Assembly: GCA_946886245.1 (NCBI GenBank)
Contig: CAMPIF010000157.1
Coordinates: 1-8,698, forward strand
From: Ectopseudomonas composti
GTDB lineage: Bacteria > Pseudomonadota > Gammaproteobacteria > Pseudomonadales > Pseudomonadaceae
Length of the DNA stretch: 8,698 nucleotides
Direction: 5' to 3'
Shown: one piece after another, positions 7,209-8,698 of the stretch
How the letters are laid out: every line of letters begins with the position of its first letter
How positions within the stretch are numbered: position 1 is the first letter of the stretch
Made by a program: the position numbers and the translations under genes
Notes under the pieces: generated by a model
What the model saw: only the letters and a program-made list of their open reading frames with translations
What the model was told of the DNA's origin: nothing
The model's database searches: none

Positions 7209-7604
7209 TCAGGGAATCAGCATCTGCACCTGGCCGGGCATAACGACCTTGATCACGCCGGCCCAATTGCACATCAGGGTGCTGTTGGAATCGAGCGACG
7301 GCATGTTACCGAGCAACATGGTCGGTGGTCCGCCCGGGATCCAAGGTGTCGCGGTTGCCGGTATACAAGGCATGGGCGTCAACACACCCAAGGCTGCTGC
7401 AGTCGCGGCAGCGACCATGGGGTTGGCAAGGCTCTGGCACATGCCGAAAGGCAGGATATTCACCAGCGGGATGTGATCCATGATGTTCGCCGCAGGCATA
7501 CCCGCCGTGAGCGTACGGTTCTGCGGCAACACGTTCAACATGCTAGGGGCGATACCAAAACTGCACTGCAGTGTGGCACCGCTGCATACCTGTGGACAGC
7601 CCAT
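7209..7604 (-). CDS. DUF4280 PAAR-like T6SS spike-tip protein
   Basis: The 131-aa product has the typical DUF4280 layout: CSGATLQCSFG at 7-17, the LPQNR segment (26-30), MPAANIMDHIPLVNILPFGM (36-55) followed by CQSLANP, AAALGVLTPMPCIP (69-82), and CNWAGVIKVVMPGQ (112-125). Cysteines at 3, 7, 14, 56, 80 and 112 may hold the cone together or bind metal. PAAR and PAAR-like proteins cap the VgrG trimer as a sharp tip and can carry effectors. This one is domain-only with no toxin extension. The start is set by AGGAAGG (complement of 7611-7617) placed 6 nt upstream. It is the second gene of a minus-strand pair, 47 bp behind the 98-aa gene, and its stop abuts the stop of the MORN gene. It is the likely tip for the neighbouring VgrG, although encoded on the other strand. 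Confidence 0.9.
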   Translation of the reverse strand: MGCPQVCSGATLQCSFGIAPSMLNVLPQNRTLTAGMPAANIMDHIPLVNILPFGMCQSLANPMVAAATAAALGVLTPMPCIPATATPWIPGGPPTMLLGNMPSLDSNSTLMCNWAGVIKVVMPGQVQMLIP

Positions 7605-7651
7605 TGATACCCTTCCTGGTACGGTTCTATTTCGGCTAGTTGAAACTCACA

Positions 7652-7948
7652 TCAACGATTCGAAGTCTCCGCTTCCCGATGCACTCGAACCGAAGAGATA
7701 TCCAACTCCTCCACAAGCGCTTCTTGGTCCCGCTGGCCGGTTAGTTGACCTACCAGCTCCCACTGCTGATCCAGCTCTTCATTGATAGCCTGCATGCGCT
7801 CAATCATGCGCTTGGCTGAATTCTGCAGTGCTGCATCCTGGCTTCGCAGCTGTTCGAAGGCCATTGCGGTTACGGATGCGGTGATGTGGGTCATGCTGCG
7901 AGCCATGAGGCCCAGCAACTGTATCAACTGCTCTTCCTTGGCAGACAT
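7652..7948 (-). CDS. Unrecognised 98-aa helical protein upstream of the PAAR-like gene
   Basis: No family is recognised. The start is well supported by GGAGGAG (complement of 7955-7961), 6 nt before the ATG. Residues about 1-80 are predicted by eye to be almost entirely helical and amphipathic, with heptad-like leucine, isoleucine and methionine spacing (LIQLLGLMARSMTHI at 8-22) and a charged second half (RMIERMQAINEELDQQWELV at 47-66), suggesting a helical bundle or coiled coil. It has no signal peptide or membrane segment. The tail SSVRVHREAETSNR is polar. It lies first in a minus-strand unit with the DUF4280 gene, so a role as tip chaperone, adaptor or structural partner is a reasonable inference from context only. 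Confidence 0.75.
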   Translation of the reverse strand: MSAKEEQLIQLLGLMARSMTHITASVTAMAFEQLRSQDAALQNSAKRMIERMQAINEELDQQWELVGQLTGQRDQEALVEELDISSVRVHREAETSNR

Positions 7949-8113
7949 GGCTTACTCCTCCAACGGCTGATTACCAGCGTAGCTGATAGACACGCTGAAT
8001 ACGGAGGTAAGGCTGTAAGCCAATCGCCATACCTGGAGTGAGACCGGTGCCCTCCTTCCCCGTTAGCCGCGGGATTGACTGGCTCACATATCAACCAAGT
8101 ACGCCACAGTAGG
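7949..8113. other. Intergenic region between divergent units
   Basis: I see no gene here. It separates the minus-strand 98-aa gene from the rightward structured leader and should hold a minus-strand promoter. The best candidate I found, TTGGCT and TATTCA read on the minus strand with a 16-bp spacer, is weak and is not called. A minor inverted repeat, CAGCGT (7975-7980) and ACGCTG (7992-7997), would form a 6-bp hairpin in the 5' leader of the 98-aa gene. Confidence 0.4.
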
Positions 8114-8142
8114 TTGCCATCCTGAAACCCTCGGGCTAGAGT
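8114..8142 (+). promoter_or_regulatory. Possible sigma-70 promoter for the structured leader
   Basis: TTGCCA (8114-8119) matches five of six -35 consensus bases. It is separated by exactly 17 bp from TAGAGT (8137-8142), which matches four of six -10 bases. Transcription would begin near 8148-8150, at the 5' edge of the predicted structure. That would leave the first strand of the outer stem of the first junction (8143-8148) out of the transcript, so either the true start is farther upstream or the stem forms only from a longer RNA. Confidence 0.35.
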
Positions 8143-8361
8143 GCGCCCGTCGTGGTAGATCCCACGGCCGGGAGTCGAAACCCGTTTTGTCTGAGGGCGC
8201 GGCAGCGTTCATAGCTGCGTAGTAGGTACCTTGTACTCTGCTACTGCATTTCTATGGCGGGCCGTGCGGGGCAGGCTTTTGCCTGGCCGGTTCCCTCGGA
8301 CGCCGGTATTTCGACCCCCGTACGGTTCGCCACCATTACCGAGTCGAAACGGTGTTGGTGG
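8143..8361 (+). ncRNA. Candidate structured leader RNA with two three-way junctions and a third hairpin
   Basis: All pairings were found by eye. Junction 1: outer stem 8143-8148 with 8195-8200 (GCGCCC/GGGCGC), a 7-bp hairpin 8149-8155/8162-8168 with one G-U pair, and hairpin 8169-8172/8181-8184 with loop AGTCGAAA. Linker hairpins: 8202-8206/8214-8218, then 8219-8225/8241-8247 containing inner GTAC/GTAC pairs at 8226-8229/8233-8236. Junction 2: a continuous 17-bp stem 8255-8271/8316-8332 with three G-U pairs, tetraloop hairpin 8272-8276/8281-8285 (CAGGC-TTTT-GCCTG), and hairpin 8287-8290/8303-8306. A third hairpin 8330-8335/8356-8361, extended by 8337-8341/8350-8354 across a T/T mismatch, shows AGTCGAAA again. 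The joining strand TTTCGAC (8309-8315) complements these loops. From memory, the motif of GGCGGGCCGTGCGGGGC followed later by CCGTACGG recurs ahead of small Pseudomonas genes; I cannot name an Rfam family. It could be a riboswitch-like leader, a protein-binding leader, or a dispersed repeat. Confidence 0.6.
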
Positions 8362-8390
8362 TTCCTCTCACTGTCCGAGGAGCATAAGGA

Positions 8391-8477
8391 ATGCGCTACC
8401 CCTTTTTTACCCGAGAGCTCCGCCTTGGGCTTCAGGTCTTGCTGTCCACCTCTGCTCCGGAGGTGCCCCATGGCTGA
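8391..8477 (+). CDS. Possible 28-codon leader peptide overlapping the next gene
   Basis: ATG 8391 follows GAGGAG (8377-8382) by 8 nt and opens a 28-codon frame (MRYPFFTRELRLGLQV, then LLSTSAPEVPHG) ending in TGA at 8475-8477. The stop lies 8 nt inside the next reading frame, whose ATG is at 8470, so translation of the two could be coupled. The GAGGAG motif partly sits in a small hairpin (8363-8367/8377-8381) that could hide it. The peptide has no run of one amino acid typical of attenuators, and no signal peptide. A reading frame this short can arise by chance; the ribosome binding site and the precise overlap are the case for it. Confidence 0.4.
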   Translation: MRYPFFTRELRLGLQVLLSTSAPEVPHG

Positions 8478-8698
8478 GTTCGAATCCTGCGTTGTACCTT
8501 TTCCGCTGCAGCGAAGTCGGCTGCATGAATCCGAACGCTCTCCCCTACCCTCTGAAGCTGCAGCTGAATTGCGTGGCGTCATGCTCGGCAATCTGCTCGA
8601 CCAACTAGCTGAGCCTGACGGCTTGCAGCCGGACCTGCGCGTACGCATCGCTGCTTATTCAGCGCTGGCTCTGCTCGATGAGATGGTCGTGCTCTATC
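8470..8698 (+). CDS. Unrecognised gene, 5' part only, running off the window
   Basis: ATG 8470 has a near-ideal ribosome binding site, GGAGGTG at 8459-8465, and the frame stays open for 76 codons to the window edge. The product starts MAEFESCVVPFPLQ. From about residue 30 it becomes a leucine- and alanine-rich helical region (EAAAELRGVMLGNLLDQLAE at 29-48, then RIAAYSALALLDEMVVLY at 59-76). There is no signal peptide. I do not recognise a family. Small helical proteins such as DUF3077 or DUF6124 members are what I recall behind leaders of this type, but this sequence does not clearly match them. Its expression is probably controlled by the structured leader and the overlapping 28-codon frame upstream. 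Confidence 0.7.
   Translation, partial: MAEFESCVVPFPLQRSRLHESERSPLPSEAAAELRGVMLGNLLDQLAEPDGLQPDLRVRIAAYSALALLDEMVVLY

Noticed and set aside
7480..7785. 101-codon open frame on the + strand
   Set aside because: It overlaps the DUF4280 gene and the 98-aa gene on the other strand. Those have family motifs or strong ribosome binding sites, and this frame has neither.
8075..8103. TTGACT at 8075-8080 as a -35 box for the rightward leader
   Set aside because: The hexamers at a suitable distance match the -10 consensus poorly. The TTGCCA/TAGAGT pair downstream is better.
8474..8492. GTTCGAATCC, identical to a tRNA T-loop
   Set aside because: The flanking bases do not form a T-stem, no acceptor or anticodon stem can be placed around it, and it lies within the coding frame starting at 8470.
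8231..8608. Open frame of 125 codons on the + strand starting with TTG
   Set aside because: It runs through the structured leader and overlaps the better-supported frame at 8470 in another register. It has a poor start context, and its product is low-complexity and rich in Pro, Arg and Ser, like a shadow translation.
8241..8648. Open frame of 135 codons on the - strand
   Set aside because: It is antisense to the leader and to the gene at 8470, its composition is Ser/Arg-rich, and no ribosome binding site supports it.

Overview
The window looks like part of a Pseudomonas chromosome. The evidence is a ClpV/VgrG type VI secretion (T6SS) cluster of Pseudomonas type, GC-rich core genes, a DUF4280 PAAR-like gene, and a leader at the right end that resembles one I recall ahead of small Pseudomonas genes. 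The genus call rests on protein resemblance and memory, not on a marker gene.

Positions 1-2259 hold the 3' part of tssH/clpV, the ATPase that recycles the T6SS sheath. Base composition drops right after its stop. In 60-base samples, 40 of 60 bases are G/C at 1201-1260, against 27 at 2521-2580 and 21 at 3781-3840. This AT-richer segment carries two genes I cannot assign with confidence (2325-3389 and 3653-4642). A 263-bp gap between them contains a strong palindrome. Composition then returns to GC-rich (38 of 60 at 6241-6300) in vgrG/tssI (4652-6658), which is followed 7 bp later by a MORN-repeat protein gene (6666-7208). The order clpV then vgrG matches the Pseudomonas aeruginosa H1 cluster, so the two AT-rich genes look like an acquired cargo insertion between core genes.

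On the opposite strand a two-gene unit converges on the vgrG unit: a 98-aa helical protein (7948-7652) followed by a DUF4280 PAAR-like protein (7604-7209). The convergent stop codons abut with no base between them. Together ClpV, VgrG and the PAAR-like protein give the sheath recycler, the spike and a spike tip. The unknown genes are candidates for effector, immunity or loading functions.

The most unusual part is the right end (about 8114-8698). A possible promoter is followed by about 220 nt that fold on paper into two successive three-way junctions and a third hairpin. Two hairpin loops carry the same octamer, and a joining strand between helices is perfectly complementary to seven of those bases. 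Downstream lie a 28-codon upstream reading frame and, overlapping it by 8 nt, an unrecognised gene with an excellent ribosome binding site that runs off the window. This is a candidate structured cis-regulatory RNA with a translationally coupled leader peptide.
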